A stretch of 58,961 nucleotides of DNA. It comes from Membranipora membranacea. Lineage: Eukaryota; Bryozoa; Gymnolaemata; Cheilostomatida; Membraniporidae. The DNA lies in NCBI GenBank assembly GCA_914767715.1, contig OU612066.1:39470283-39529243 (forward strand), given 5' to 3'. Made by a program: the position numbers and the translations under genes. Within the stretch, counting starts at the first letter, position 1, and the number at the start of each line of letters is the position of its first letter. The notes under the pieces were generated by a model. It had not been told where the DNA came from and ran no database searches. It was given only the letters and a program-made list of their open reading frames with translations. This document shows, piece after piece, positions 12,260-24,719 of the stretch.

Positions 12260-13012
12260 ATACTTACTTTGATGAGATTAAAAGAATTTCTAAACAATGT
12301 GATGATTTAAATCTTTTATTAAACCCAACTAAGACCCAAGAAATTATGTTCTCAACCTAGCATGTTTAACCCCATACCCCTACTCTTGCACTGAATGGAA
12401 CAAATATTGCATTGTCTGATAAAGTTAGATACCTTGGTGTTATAGTGGATCAGGATTTGAGATTTCATGAGCATGTACAATCAGTGGTTACAACAGCAGC
12501 TAGAAGAATGTATATTGTGAAGAATTTTGTGTATTTCAGCTCTAAACCTCTAGCCAACATGTTATTCAAAAGCTTTATCATGTCCCTCATCTCCTATTGT
12601 TTACCTATCATTTTTACTTGTATCTATGCCAGTGATAAAAAGGCTATCAGAAAGATTTTTAAAGATTGTTATAAACTTGGTATTGAGTATCACGACATAG
12701 ACTTACACATTCAGAAACTAACTAAAACACTTGCCATCAGATACATAGAAGACGATGAACATCTCATTAATGAATTTTTGAGCCAATGCCCCTCTGGAAG
12801 ATATCGAACTGTTAAATATAGAGAGCATGGGGCAGAGACAGTTTTTTATGCCACCTTGTACATACTTTAAATGATATTTTGTTTTAAACAATCATACAGA
12901 GCTTTTTTCCATTTTTGTTCATGTCTTCTTTTAAGGCCAGTATTTACAACGAATTTCCCAACATGTAATATTGTCTGTGATAAGTAATAAATCAATCAAT
13001 CAACCAATCAAT
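12260..13012 (+). mobile_element. 5'-truncated non-LTR retrotransposon (LINE) 3' end
   Basis: The open stretch 12412-12870 encodes the C-terminal part of a non-LTR reverse transcriptase, recognisable from YLGVIVDQDLRFHEHV and the following helical thumb-like region. The preceding bases still encode an NPTKTQEIMFS-like RT segment but contain stops, so the copy is dead. After the stop a short 3' UTR ends in an (ATCA)n-like run around 12986-13012, the kind of simple-repeat tail found on several LINE clades. Most of the element (endonuclease, RT fingers and palm) is missing. The clade (for example Jockey, CR1 or RTE-like) cannot be fixed from this fragment. Confidence 0.75.
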
Positions 13013-14214
13013 ATCATATTCGGCATTTTGTTCCAGGAATGTGGAGTAATTTCTTGTAACATCGATGGCTGATTACTGAATTGTATTTGGCTTGGTAGAT
13101 TTCGCTGAAATTAATACTAAACATAGAGCAAGTTTGGCTACAGAAACAAATAAAGAAGTCTTTTCAAACAATTTTGATGCGCGATCAGTTATAAATATAA
13201 TATATATATATATATATATTATATAATGCATCACACACAAAATAGATGTGTGGTTTCTCAAAATTGACTGAAAGATTTTTAGATAAGAGGAATAGGAACT
13301 CGTTAAGAAATTGAGTTTGGTTTGGGGAGTTAAACTAGAGCAGAAAACTGTGAGGCCATCTCTGAAAGTGGATGATTGTGGATTTAATTTTTATTCTAAA
13401 AAGAGGCACTACTGCACCTAACCTTTACAAGTGACCATGAGTTGAGCACTGTCTGCCAATGGGCGATTAGTGCCTGTTTCAGTTTCTGGCAGTTTGCTGC
13501 ACACTCACAATTAGAAGGTCCCCCATGTCCTCACCTCTAGGATGCATTCTAGTTTACTAAGCTGTATCACACTAGGTACAGACTCAGTACGAGGACCTCT
13601 GTTTTGTCATAAACAGGGCCCCTGCAGACCTGTTTGCGCAAAAAAAGATGCTGTGGAGGCGAGTTTGACGAGGTGAGAAGGGGATGAATTCAATCAGGTA
13701 AATTATTGGAATGCAGAACATCTGGTAAGTACCCGCAGGGAAGGATAGTTTGTTAGCTAGTAGAGATCATCATAGAATAATAAAAATGAACTGTCTAATC
13801 AATGGCATCATAATATAAGTGGGGAACTATGGTATCTTATAGTTATCACAGCTTTCGCTGGAAAATTCACAGCTGGCTATTGCATCAGCATGGGGATTTC
13901 CAGTATGACTGTTGGTTTTTGGATTTCCCTGTTAGAGCACTGCTGTATAGGTAATTACTATCTACAAGGAAGCAGGGTTTCCCAATCATCAAACTTTATT
14001 ATAGGCTAGTTTGTCTAATGAACAAAATCATCGTCACAATTCGAGAAACATGCCAACTGTTTGTAAGCCAAAGTAAATCTGCACATTAAGATCACAGGAA
14101 GGTTAGCTTGATTCTACTTGCTGCTGTTAAATCCTAAGAGATTCTATCTACCTTGCATCAGTAGGGTGACTTGATAATTTAAATGGGTGGACAGTATCCT
14201 AGCTGATCTAAAGT
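13013..14214. other. Intergenic DNA with an (AT)n microsatellite
   Basis: No supported gene. An AT dinucleotide run lies at about 13198-13224. The right-hand part is upstream of the GTPase-caspase gene starting at 14215. Confidence 0.45.
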
Positions 14215-17200
14215 ATGGATTTGAAACCTTACATTGTACAACTTGGTGATGTAGGTGCAGGAAAGTCTGCTATTGTAGACAAACTTACTGGAGAGAATCG
14301 GAGTTCATCAGCCAGCCAGAGCTTTACACTCTCGTCTCAAGTATTTGTGAGCTATAATGGAGAGTTGACAATTGCTGACACTCCAGGCAGCAATGCTATG
14401 AAAAATCAGTTCAGACACAACCTCCATATTGCCCACGCACTGAACTTTGCACCAGTTACTAGTATCCTGATAGTCGTCAAAGCTGACACCCGTATGGATA
14501 ATGTTGTCGAAGGAGTAAGCTTCTATGCACAAAGGTTCATTCCAGAGGATCTACCAATCGAGCTCATAAGTGTTTGTGTAACACATATGGACAAAGTAAC
14601 GTGGGGAAGGACTGAGCTACTGGCACATTTGAAGAGCGAATTGGGGATAGAAACAGCAGTCTTCGTATCGAAAGGCACAAGCCGAGAATCTCTACAGAGA
14701 GAGCTGCTTTTTCAGTGTGCTAACAAACGCCCGGTGAAGTTACACATTGATGGAGACTTGTTTTTACGAATGTTTCACATTAGCGATCAGAACCTTAAAG
14801 TCTTGCGAGAGACCAGACTGGCGGTGCAAAGGTTTGAAAAAATGAAACAAGACTTTTACCGACAGAAGAAGTTATACTCACCTGCAGAGCAGATGGATAT
14901 GACATTTGAATTTCAAAACTGGATGTTCAATGAGATATACGAAGCACAGAACACTTTGGCAACTAGCAACAAATTTAGCTTTGTTGAAGGTGAAAACGTG
15001 GCAAATGAAGCTGGCCACATTGCAAACATGACTAACCAACTCCGTTCAATCCTCCGTGACATAAGAGTCGAAGCAGCAAAATATCACAAAGATGTAGACA
15101 CAAACTTCCGCAAGTGTCCGCATTGTGGGGCTGTGTGGCAGAAGATAGAAGGTTGTGATGGTGGTACTACATGCGGTAACCGACCATCTACTGCTCTTGA
15201 TCTTTCACCAAACGGTTATCAGAAAATGTTCACATTTGAATTCAAGTGGGACGTAGGTCAGGAAACTCTTCGTATTTGTAAAACAATGCTAGGTAGTGTT
15301 CCGGCATCTACTACCACAAAACGAGATGGACATGGTGCAGGGTGTGGTCAGACAATCAATTGGTCAGCTATGGCACCTGTTAGAGTGCCAGTTGAATTTG
15401 ACGCAGACTTACAGTCAACCAAGGATGTTAGTGCAGTTCCACCAGCCATTCGTTCATCCTGGAGAATTATGTAAGACATGTGCTTGGGACTACTACCACG
15501 TTTGACTGTAATATCAACAGCGAAAGACGGTGATGATGGAACAGATACTTTACCAGTATTTCATGAGTCAAGAGCAAAAGCGAAGGTGAGTTAATTTTCC
15601 TATAATTTTCTAATTTCAGAACACAGAGTTAAAGTAAAATCAAAATAATTTTGATATTGTTATGTAATGTAATTAGTGGTTCTGGTTAGACATAGCAACA
15701 GCCACTAATAGCAATGATGGGTTGTAAATCAAGTTGACAGAAGAAAAAAGGTGTTTTTCTCCATTTCCCATTAGCGCGATTGACCTGTGAGCTCACAAGT
15801 TTGTGTAGATGTGATGTTTTCCCAAAGCGAAATGTTAGCTATCAGTCCCCTGGTCTAAAGAAGCTCCCTCTAATGACGAACCAATGAGTCACCATATATG
15901 ACTTATGTTAAAGTGTTGGAAGAAGCATTGATACTGATGTTGTTATTTTTACAAAGAACTTGTCTCTACCATGGGCTAAGAGAAATTGTGCTTGTATATG
16001 ATCATAGCACATTCATTGCTTCATACAAGGTCGACCACAGCCACATATAGCAGCATGACTAACGCTCTACATGTCTATTATATTATTGATTATCTGTTGT
16101 TTCACTTTCCTTTTATTCAGATAACTGCTGGGAAGGACCTTGATAATAACAAAAAAAGTATGATCCTAAGAAACTCCGGTGGTAAGGCGTCTCAAATGAA
16201 AATTTGTTATTAATAATTTCTCCCATTAACATTGAGGTACTCTTGGCAGACTAATATGGAAATGCTGAACTTCTATTTTGTGCTCAAAGTTAGGTAGAGT
16301 GTTTCGGATAACCTTAATTCATATTACCCTCAATCCCTTATCTAATGTTTTATTGTTTCCTTCTTATGCAGAGTCAGTCTATAAAGATAAGGATGTAGAG
16401 GCTATAGTCAACATCATGAAGAGTCCTTCACGTCAAATCGACATAAAGGTTGTCCAAACTTCAATGACAGACAAACCACGGGTAAATAAGTTACCGTCAT
16501 CACTTAAGTCTGGTGATTGCATAATTTATTGAGTTGTTATGAGTTGTCCATCAGAAAATAAGCTGCCAATCTTAGTGGGCAGACATGAAAGCCTAGCTGC
16601 GGCCCGCTCTATGTCATTACAATGTAAACGTATACCTAACTCTCTGTTGTCATTTCATTTCATCAGGTAATTGGAGTTGTGGCACTAGACAAAGAGAGAA
16701 GATAACTTTTTGAGTATCAGTTATTTTTTAGATCAGCTAAGTTGAAAAAAAAGCCTAATTTCGTTAAAAAGGTCATGGTAAATAGCAAAGCAGTTTTAAC
16801 AATCATAATTTACATTGGGAAAACGAGCATGTTATACTCAATTCCCGATGTACGTAATGGTTTTGGAATAATTGTATAATGAGATAAGCTGAAGATTTCA
16901 CACAGGTTGTCTTATTGTCCAAATGCAAAGGCCTGCTACGGACAAAAACCTCTGTTGTATTTAAGGATGGTATTGAGTACAAGATGACTGAGACTCGAGG
17001 GCGTGCTCTGATTATATCTAACAAATGTGACACCAAAGACCAATATGGGAAACCTACCTGGAGAAAAGGCTCTGAGTATGACCATGAAAATATGTCTATG
17101 ATGTGGGAGAGGTTTGGGTTTGCTGTTAATGGAAAATTCAAAAACTACACAGCAAAGGTAAAAATACAAATGGAAATATTTGAATATCCATTCAAAACAT

Positions 17201-19829
17201 GCAGTATAGATGCGGAGCATGATCACAATTATAGTTTTGGAGATTGTGTTAGAACAAGGAGTTTGAGTCACAGCTAGGTAAGCCTTGCTTTTTATAAATA
17301 AAGAGATAGATCTTTGAATAAGATGATGGAGGTGACACGTCATTTTGAAAGGAAAATGATTAAAAGTAAAACTCAAGCATTAAAATGTCTAAATAGGCTA
17401 TTATTTTCCGCCTTTCCATCTTTCTTCTTATTAGTTATCATTACAACATTTGGTTTATTTTGGATTTGTATGCCTTTAAAGTTCATGTCTACATATAACA
17501 CTGCATGCTTGCTCTCACTTTTTCATGACAGGAGATAATAGAAGCTATTCACAGGGAGACTCAGCTTATAAACCCAGACACAGGAGAATCTGTATATGCG
17601 GATCTCGGAGTGTTTGTGCTGGTGATATCTACACACGGCTCAGAGGGAACGATAGCCGGTTCTGATGGGAAATCCATCTCATTATCTGCTATGTACAAAC
17701 TTCTCTCTCCTAAGTACTTTCCTGCTATGGAAGGCAAACCTAAAGTGGTCATCCTTCAGTCTTGCTCTGGAGGTTGGATGTAATGTCTTCATCTTATTGA
17801 ACATTTTTGAGAATATATGGTGTCACAACGACATCACCTTAGGGTGCTTATTAACTGTCGCAACGACATCACCTTAGAGTGCTTATTAACTGTATTGGTA
17901 AAACATTGAGAAAACACGACTTAACTTTATTCGTGCTTTTCCAACATTCTCCTCACAAAGAGTTATAGTAGTGAAAGCAGTTTAAAATTACAAGCAATCA
18001 ACACCACAGTTATTACTGTAAATCTACAAAAAAATAAATAGTCATGATTTATATCAGATTGAGGGCAGGTTGAGGGTGAAATGCAATCTTCGTTTTAACA
18101 TCTTCAACTTTAAATAAAATCCCACGTTTGATTCTTTTACAGTTGACCGTGATATGATGAGAGAAGATGACAATTCCGAGGACAGCTCAAACTCTACGTT
18201 TGATTCTGATGAAACAGATAGTATTGCTGAGTCCTTGTTATCTGCTGATTTATTCATCATGCAGGCCAGCTTTTATTGTGAGTTATACATTATTATGGAT
18301 ATAGTTTCAATAACATTGACCCTGTTTCAATCAAATTGTATCACATATTCACATTATTAAATTTAAATCCAAACTGATAGAGGATTTAGTGAATGCTAAG
18401 ACCTTTTCTGATTGTAGCGTATGCTTCATTCCGAAACTCACAAACTGGATCTTATTTCCTAAGAGCTTTGGTTGCTGCATTCTATAAATATGGACACCTG
18501 TACCATATCGAGATTTTAGCTGATATGGTGAGTGATTTTCCGAATATGACACGGTAGGGTGAAATTCAACAAACATTAATCCAACATAGTAACAGCCTAG
18601 AATTCAGCCTAGAATTCAGCCTAGAATTCAGCCTAGAATTCAAGTCAAATATTGGTTTTCAAAGCTTCCTGATTATAAAATAATAACACAGACTTTGTAG
18701 CTATCAAAGTTTGCAGTTGTACTTGTTAGATTGATGAGTCCCAGTGATGATGGACATATTTAATAGAATTTCCTAGTTTGGGTCGGGAGAGCTTCACTTT
18801 GATGAATAGACAACTCTCATATCACTAACTTTTGTAAGTTGATAACCTGATAAATGTTGCAAAGTATTAATGTAACGTAAAATAAAAATATTAAATCGCA
18901 TGTCAACATTAATAATATCATAATTACGGTGTGTCATTAGATCTAAGATTTGAAAACTAAAACTTGAGGAAACTAACTTTCACATAAAAGGACTGGTAAG
19001 AGTTGTAATAATAATAATAATACTGACAGTAACTGTTGTAGATACAAAGAGCTGTGAGTGAACACAGCGTAGAGAGGACAGAAAATAAGTTAGCTGTGGC
19101 TACTACTAAAAGTGAAAAACCGTATGTCGGACAAATGCCTGTATATGTCTGTACGTTCACTGGTGGAAAGAAACTATACTTTAATCCCGGAGGAGTGAAC
19201 ATGAGAAGAGCCAACGAACATCCCAAGTCAATCAGACATGCTGAGTATCGACCGAGAACTCATATCACGTGGAGCCATGGTATGTATATGATAAAATCTT
19301 CTTTGGTTTGTGAGTAAGGGTAAAGTACAACATGACAAAGCATTAACTCAATGTGTCTGCTGGTGGTTGACAATCATTTAGATTTGCATCCATGGTACAA
19401 ATTAATGAATTAATTAATCTGTCAATTAATTTGCTAATGTCTTGCTACGCAAGATAAGCCAAATCACAGCTTGTACCAAACTTGAGACAGCATATTCATG
19501 CGTTGTTATTGATCTCAGATCAAAGCATTTTGTAGATTGCACAAAGATGAATTTTGTGATTATACCATTGTTAGTTGCCCTAGAGTTATTCAAACTATAA
19601 GAAGGTTACTTGCACTGAATACGGAAGGTCCCCTTGGGTTTTTCTTCTAGTAAACTGTACCGCTGATAAGGAAAAGTTATAGTCATAAGCTGCACTAATA
19701 GTCAAATTTTCAGTGGGCACTTGATCACTGTGCAACAGTACACTGATACTTAGTTAGGAACAGTACTATGACACTGTGAACTAAGCCTTGTTTTCAGCAT
19801 GTCCTTTCGGAAAAGTTAATGTAGGCTAA
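14215..19829 (+). CDS. GTPase (paralogue 3) followed in phase by caspase exons
   Basis: Candidate exons: 14215-15585, 16121-16181, 16372-16481, 16906-17157, 17532-17772, 18143-18277, 18418-18527, 19042-19279, 19798-19829. All junctions keep phase with GT..AG ends, although the donor after 17772 is weak. Exon 1 encodes a GTPase (GDVGAGKSA P-loop, DTPGSNAM, THMD, CPHCGAVWQK and GCDGG). A TAA at 15472-15474 interrupts the frame, but similarity to paralogue 2 resumes at once (LPRLTV against LPKLSV). After a linker of about 90 codons, caspase p20 begins with TRGRALIISNKCD. The catalytic His lies in VISTHG (17634-17636) and the Cys in QSCSG (17763-17765). p10 includes ASFRNSQTGSYFLRAL. Without the TAA the chain is about 850 codons. 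Either one fused gene with a nonsense mutation, or a GTPase gene and a separate caspase gene whose start was not found. Confidence 0.7.
15472..15474 (+). other. In-frame TAA at an otherwise aromatic codon of GTPase 3
   Basis: This stop falls where paralogues 1 and 2 have Tyr and Phe in a W-x3-aromatic-D segment. Sequence similarity to both continues on the other side in the same frame. TAA is one base from either tyrosine codon. A GTAAGA donor-like hexamer begins at 15471 and overlaps the stop, so splicing there is an alternative that would remove it. Confidence 0.7.
17815..17893 (+). repeat. Two-copy tandem duplication (about 37 bp) in a caspase intron
   Basis: The block containing CGACATCACCTTAG then GTGCTTATTAACTGT occurs twice back to back just downstream of the exon carrying the catalytic Cys. 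One internal base differs. Confidence 0.85.
18594..18642 (+). repeat. Short tandem repeat, unit CAGCCTAGAATT
   Basis: About four copies of a 12-bp unit inside the intron between the two p10 exons. Confidence 0.9.
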
Positions 19830-20171
19830 TGTAGACCAACCTGGTTTTGGATGCCTGTAGGATTCTTCGAAACACTGATGCACATTGGTTTTTCCACAAA
19901 CACAGGATAACTTGCGACTGGAGATGCCAAAAATAAAATTCATAGACTCGCTCCAAACTCGAAGAGCGTGGTTGAGTTTGATATTGCTGAGGAAAACCCC
20001 TTCCTGCAACAATCCTATAATAAATGCAATTAAGATCTAAAACAGAATACACTGAAGTAGGGTTCGGGTGTTGGAATGATTCATTACACCGTGGTTATAC
20101 CGGGGAAATGGTTTGGTATGAGTTTTATTGTATTATACACTATTACTAACATTATACATTTATACTTACAG

Positions 20172-20251
20172 ATCAGACTCAAACATTGACATCGCCAGGA
20201 ACACAGGCGAGAAAAAGGAGCTTTGTGACATGGACAATCGAGAACAATTGA
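20172..20251 (+). CDS. Possible alternative last exon of the caspase gene
   Basis: An acceptor-like TATACTTACAG is followed by 27 codons (first one split) that are open in the phase left by the exon ending at 19279 and close with TGA. The peptide starts DQTQTLTSPG and ends WTIENN. The competing terminal exon at 19798-19829 fits the same phase. Transcript data would be needed to choose, and both may be used. Confidence 0.3.
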
Positions 20252-21090
20252 TGAGCCTGTCCAGCTTGTGATCCCAAAGCGATCCTTCAAATCTACTCTT
20301 ACATTACCACTAAAACTTTCATTGATATATCAAGAAGAAGATACACCTGAGGGTGCTGGGCGCTGTAACAATCAATCGATCGTTCTTGCAATCGAGCAGA
20401 AACTCCTGTGGTATTAATCACCTTGTAGTGAAAAGCATGCGTTTCATCTTGTCTCCTAATCGAATCAACGAGCCTGAGAAACATTTTTAACTGTATACTT
20501 AGTTTTTTCTACTCTGCCGGATACACCAAATTACCTTTCTGATGATTATGCACAATTCACCTGAGTGCAATCAACATATTATTATTATTCTAGAGAAGTT
20601 TTTTTAGAGCATATACATATATAATTTCCTAGCTACTATGATAAATCTTCTTTGTTTTATCATTACCATTTAGAGGTTAGCCCTAATAAGATCCAGTATC
20701 ATAAAATTTGCCTGAATTTTGATTTGCCCCTTTCGAGCCGCTGGTGAATGACTGACCAGTAGAATGGGAACAACCCGGAATGATGGCAAATCAAACCAAA
20801 TGTGATCTAGTAAGCCCTTATTACTGTAGTCGACCAGGAAATGTGTACATAGTTGGTTTAGCTTTTCACTACATCTCCGTGGCATTTTTGATCTATAAGA
20901 CCACAATTATAAAGTTAAGCTCAGGAGGTTATATCTGAAACTAGGGGTTTTGGTATCATCAATCTGATTCAACTCGTTACAATCAATGGAACAGGCTCAC
21001 CTCAAGTCACTGTTACAATTATTTGACTTGTTCAAGCAAGATTCTCCAAGTACAAGTCTGTCTGTGGTAGGTTTTTACCTTCCTGGTCAG
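20252..21090. other. Intergenic DNA, nothing recognised
   Basis: AT-rich spacer after the caspase gene, without supported exons. Confidence 0.35.
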
Positions 21091-21215
21091 CTAGGGTAAG
21101 TTGCAAAGTGCAGCAAAATCAGGCAAAGAGTGCATATGGCGGGGCTCGATCCCAGGACCTTGTGATCCTGAATCCGACACCTCTAACACTGAGCCTTTTG
21201 GATGCCTCTACAAGT
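21091..21215 (-). repeat. tRNA-derived SINE-like head
   Basis: On the minus strand there is an A-box-like GGCTCAGTGTTAGAGG followed about 35 bp later by a B-box-like GGGATCGAGCCCC, the internal RNA polymerase III promoter layout of a tRNA-derived SINE. It does not fold into a clean cloverleaf by eye, so it is not called as a tRNA gene. The 3' limit of the repeat is unknown. Confidence 0.5.
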
Positions 21216-22651
21216 AATATAATCCTCATGTGAGTAATCAAGTTGTCCGTATGAGTAAACATGATGTACAGAAAGCAGCCATTAATAGATTCCCTTCCCA
21301 ATCTCGCCATCTTTTGTTTTACTTTTAGTTATTTTTTTTGGTGTAGCGTCCTACCCTTTGGTTTTTTTTTTTTTCTTGGATCAATAATTGGTAGGTTAAA
21401 TATATATGAATGTTGTTGGTACAAAGGTATGATATGATTCCTCAGTAAGAAATATGAAAGTAGTCTGCACTATCTGCTTGCCGCGATGTGAGTGACTACT
21501 TTCTGGCAGAGTCATGCTATTTCAACTTTTGTAATCAAACTACATGTAAAATGGGAGTTACGTTCACTTTCTATAAGGGAGGGCAACTCCATAGTATCAT
21601 ATGATGGCTATTAGAATTTTGTGAGTATCAATCATAAACAAATAAATACTCTAGACTGAAAACTACTGGCTTAGAGCGTCTTTTCTAATTCAGTGACACA
21701 ACGTCACTGCGCTATTCACTTTTTCACTGTAGCGCATAGGCCATAATAGGAGTTATGTCCCCATACATGTAATGGAAGAATAAAACACCCTGTTATTTCT
21801 AAATATGACCACATGTATCAATCTGTGTAAAAATCAACAAATTTTAAGCAGTGGAATATTTCAATAGCGCTGAGGCCGTTCATAATCCCACATAATATGA
21901 CCTAGATGTCTAGTGTTTCCCCAACATTTGGTGGGTATTCCTCTTGAGACTTTATTTTTGAAGAAAATTAACTGGCAAAACAACAGGTCTCTTCATCGCA
22001 CAGGAAATAAGATTTGATAAAATACCACAATTTAACTCACCTTGTGAGAATAATCCCCTGGCTTGCGACAGGACATGAATAATATATTTGATAGGGATAA
22101 GAAATTGAACTATTATCAGGGATGATCTAAATGCAGCTCAGACAGGCCCAATCAATCCAAAGAAAAACTTCAAAAATTAAGCAAGATTCTTATCGATTCA
22201 AAAAATGGCCCAGACTGGCCCAATCAATCACATAAATATTGAGTTTAATGCGCATGCTGTAGAGAAAATAAAATTGGCTCAGACTGGCCAAATCATTCGA
22301 TAATTTAGTGGCTGTATATTTACCGAGACTTATCCTATCAGACATGGCTGAATATACGGAGGCAGGTCATTTTGGACCGAATAAGAGTTTGCATTCGTTT
22401 TCAAAACGGCCTCATGATAAGCGCGGATCCTTACATAACAATCAATTATTTCCCTCACAACGCTGCTTGCATGCTCAGCACAACTGAATAATGAGAGATG
22501 GCCTGACTCTATAATCTTTTATAGGCTGTGCAGCCGGGCAAGTTCTGGGAATTTAGGACCCAAACCTCTTTTGAGCAATGATCTGATTACTCTCTCTGAC
22601 AAAAGACAAACTCTCAAAACTGCTTCGGAAGGGGTTTTGAGCCCACCACGC
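21216..22651. other. Intergenic DNA left of gypsy element 1
   Basis: No supported gene. It contains poly-T tracts and three loosely similar stretches around 22130-22290 that share a GCCCAGACTGGCC-like word, possibly an old degenerate repeat. Confidence 0.4.
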
Positions 22652-22910
22652 TGTTGTGTCCTCATATGCAGTGACCACTAATTAAGTCACGTACTCATTT
22701 AGCATGCTGCCGATAGTATAAATAAGGCATGCCATCACAATTATAATCAGTTGATATATAGTTGATATATAGTTGATATATAGTTGATGTACAGTTGATA
22801 TACAGTCATTTATAAGTCATTGACACAATGGTCACATAATAAATGTACACGCTCCAACAACAAATCAAACAGCTTGATTTATATACAACCAACAAAACAC
22901 AAAATAAACA
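22652..22910 (+). repeat. Probable 5' LTR of gypsy element 1
   Basis: The stretch starts TGTTGTGTCC and ends AATAAACA, giving a TGTT/AACA terminal inversion. It has a TATA-like AGTATAAATAAGG near 22715 and is followed immediately by TTGGCGACGAAGAT, a primer-binding-site-like sequence. Four or five GTTGATATATA-type repeats lie at 22748-22806. The second LTR is absent from the window, so the left boundary is inferred. Confidence 0.5.
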
Positions 22911-22924
22911 TTGGCGACGAAGAT
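22911..22924 (+). other. Candidate primer binding site of gypsy element 1
   Basis: TTGGCGACGAAGAT directly follows the predicted LTR end. TGG next to an LTR terminus matches the CCA end of a primer tRNA. Which tRNA was not established. Confidence 0.45.
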
Positions 22925-23167
22925 AAAACTCAAAAAGATTGAGGTGGAGAAGGAGACTATGCCAAAGAGGGTGATAGATCCATAAACAGATGGTACGCAG
23001 CCAAACACAGACACAGACTAAGCGAAGAACAGAACCCATGACAGTGACGGAGACAGAAAAGATTATCAGAATAAGATAAGTTGATTTCCGATTACTTGTA
23101 GTACTAAATGTAAACCTTTACCCATTAGAAAATTTTCACTGAATAGCGCATATCAGATCATAAAAAG

Positions 23168-24058
23168 ATGAGTCTAGATATAGGGCGCCCAGGTAATTTT
23201 GAGGTAGAAGGTGAGGCAAGTGTAGTAGCTACAGCTTGGTTGGCATGGGTCAAGGAGTTCGATTGCTTTGCTGATTGTAAGGGTTTGTTCAACCCCAGTG
23301 GAACTTCCGCTAAGGAAACATCGCTTAGGAGACAACGCCAGGCATTGTTGTTGTTCTGTGGTGGACCACGTGTTCGGGAGGTGCTTAAGAATCATAACGA
23401 TTCAATCGAGGAGGTTACTGAAAAATGTCAGCCCGATGATTATGATGGCACAATTCAAATCTTGAACGCGTATTTTTTGGTAAAACCAAATAAAACGTTC
23501 ATGCGTCATGTGTTTAGGCAAATGTGTCAGACTGCAGGTGAGACGACAGCCCAACTCGTAAGTAGACTCAGAAAAGGTTCTGTAGGCTGTGAGTACGTTG
23601 ATGTTAACGACTCGATAGTTGATCAGATTGTTTCAGGCTGCTATTACGATGCTCTTAGAAAAAAGTTCTTAGAAGCAGGGGCAACTCTTGACCTAGCAAA
23701 GCTAATGAGTATTTCAGCATCACATGAAGCGGTCGAAATGCAAAATAGGGAAATGAGACATGGTCAAAACCCTGGTGCTAGCGCTCATGCTAAAAGTCAT
23801 GAATTTCCCAATGCAACAGGTGGTGTCAACCGATTAGGTTCATTTGTTAGGCATGGAAATAGTGGCGGCAAGCCAAAACCCAGATATGAAAACTCCAATG
23901 GTGGTAAATCCTACAGAGGTACATCAAATCGTAAGTCAGCTGAATCATGCTATAGGTGTGGTTCTTCCAATCATATCGGTAGTGATACTAACTGCCCAGC
24001 TAAGGATAAGCAATGTAATAAATGCTCAAAAATAGGTCATTTTGGCTATTGTGTGTAG
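23168..24058 (+). pseudogene. gag: Gypsy element 1 Gag
   Basis: A frame of 296 codons beginning MSLDIGRPGNFEVEGEA. It has a retrotransposon Gag/capsid-like middle region and C-terminal zinc knuckles: CYRCGSSNHIGSDTNC, then CNKCSKIGH. The second knuckle is broken by one extra base at about 24042. Removing one base restores the C-x2-C-x4-H-x4-C spacing and joins Gag to the downstream protease frame. I read this as mutational decay, because the site lacks a typical slippery heptamer. Confidence 0.8.
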
Positions 24059-24719
24059 GAGTGTTGAACCTAAGAAAAAGGTGCATTCTATATTGTCAGC
24101 TGGTAGTCAAAATGCTGATCAAGGTCAGGCAGCATTTCAGTGCAAAGCTATCAGGCCGAAGTTTAATCTAGACAAGCTTGAAATCAGAGTAGGAAACATT
24201 CCGCTTGATGTGCTTGTAGATTCTGGCTCACAGAGCAATGTGATTAGTAAAGACACATTTGATTTACTTGTGTCAAGAGGTCTTAGAGCCAAAGTAGAGC
24301 CAACAGACCTGGAACTGTTTCCGTATACTGCTGATAAGCCCTTAGACTTGTTCGGATGCTTCAATGCGGAACTAGAAGCAGGAAATCAGCGGGCAACAGC
24401 TGAAATCATAATTATTAATGATAGGGATCAGACGCTGTTGTTGAGTAATGACACATCTCATGCACTAAAACTAATCAAAATAGGCTACAACGTAGGAGTA
24501 AATAGCTTAGATTCTAATAACAGTAATGTCAGTAATTACGGTAGTCTGCTAGATAACTATAAGACTTTATTTTCAGGCGTAGGTTAATTCAAAGGCCAAG
24601 ATATAAAAATAGGAATAGATCCTAATGTAGCTCCAGTGTGTCAACCATATAATCGCGTTCCATTCGCACTGAGGAGTAAAGTAGAGGCTAAACTAGAACA
24701 GCTAGTTAAATCAGATATC
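24042..24719 (+). pseudogene. pol: Gypsy element 1 protease and start of reverse transcriptase
   Basis: The frame continues Gag after the one-base shift and includes a retropepsin-like segment with VDSGSQSNVIS (catalytic DSG). A single TAA at 24585-24587 interrupts it. The same frame then resumes with the RT N-terminal region (PYNRVPFALRSKVEAKLEQL) until the TIR element breaks it after the codons for KSD at 24719. Confidence 0.75.
24714..24719 (+). repeat. Target site duplication GATATC, left copy
   Basis: The copy at 30914-30919 is identical. The uninterrupted gypsy RT sequence would contain this hexamer once. Confidence 0.9.

Noticed and set aside
16667-16705. Extra exon between the linker and the caspase p20 exon
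   Set aside because: An acceptor-like CATCAG is present, but in the required phase the frame closes after 12 codons, whereas direct joining of 16481 to 16906 keeps the frame.
24030-24060. Programmed frameshift between Gag and protease of gypsy 1
   Set aside because: No convincing slippery heptamer. The shift falls inside the zinc knuckle, where removing one base restores the motif, and the element carries other lesions, so decay is simpler.
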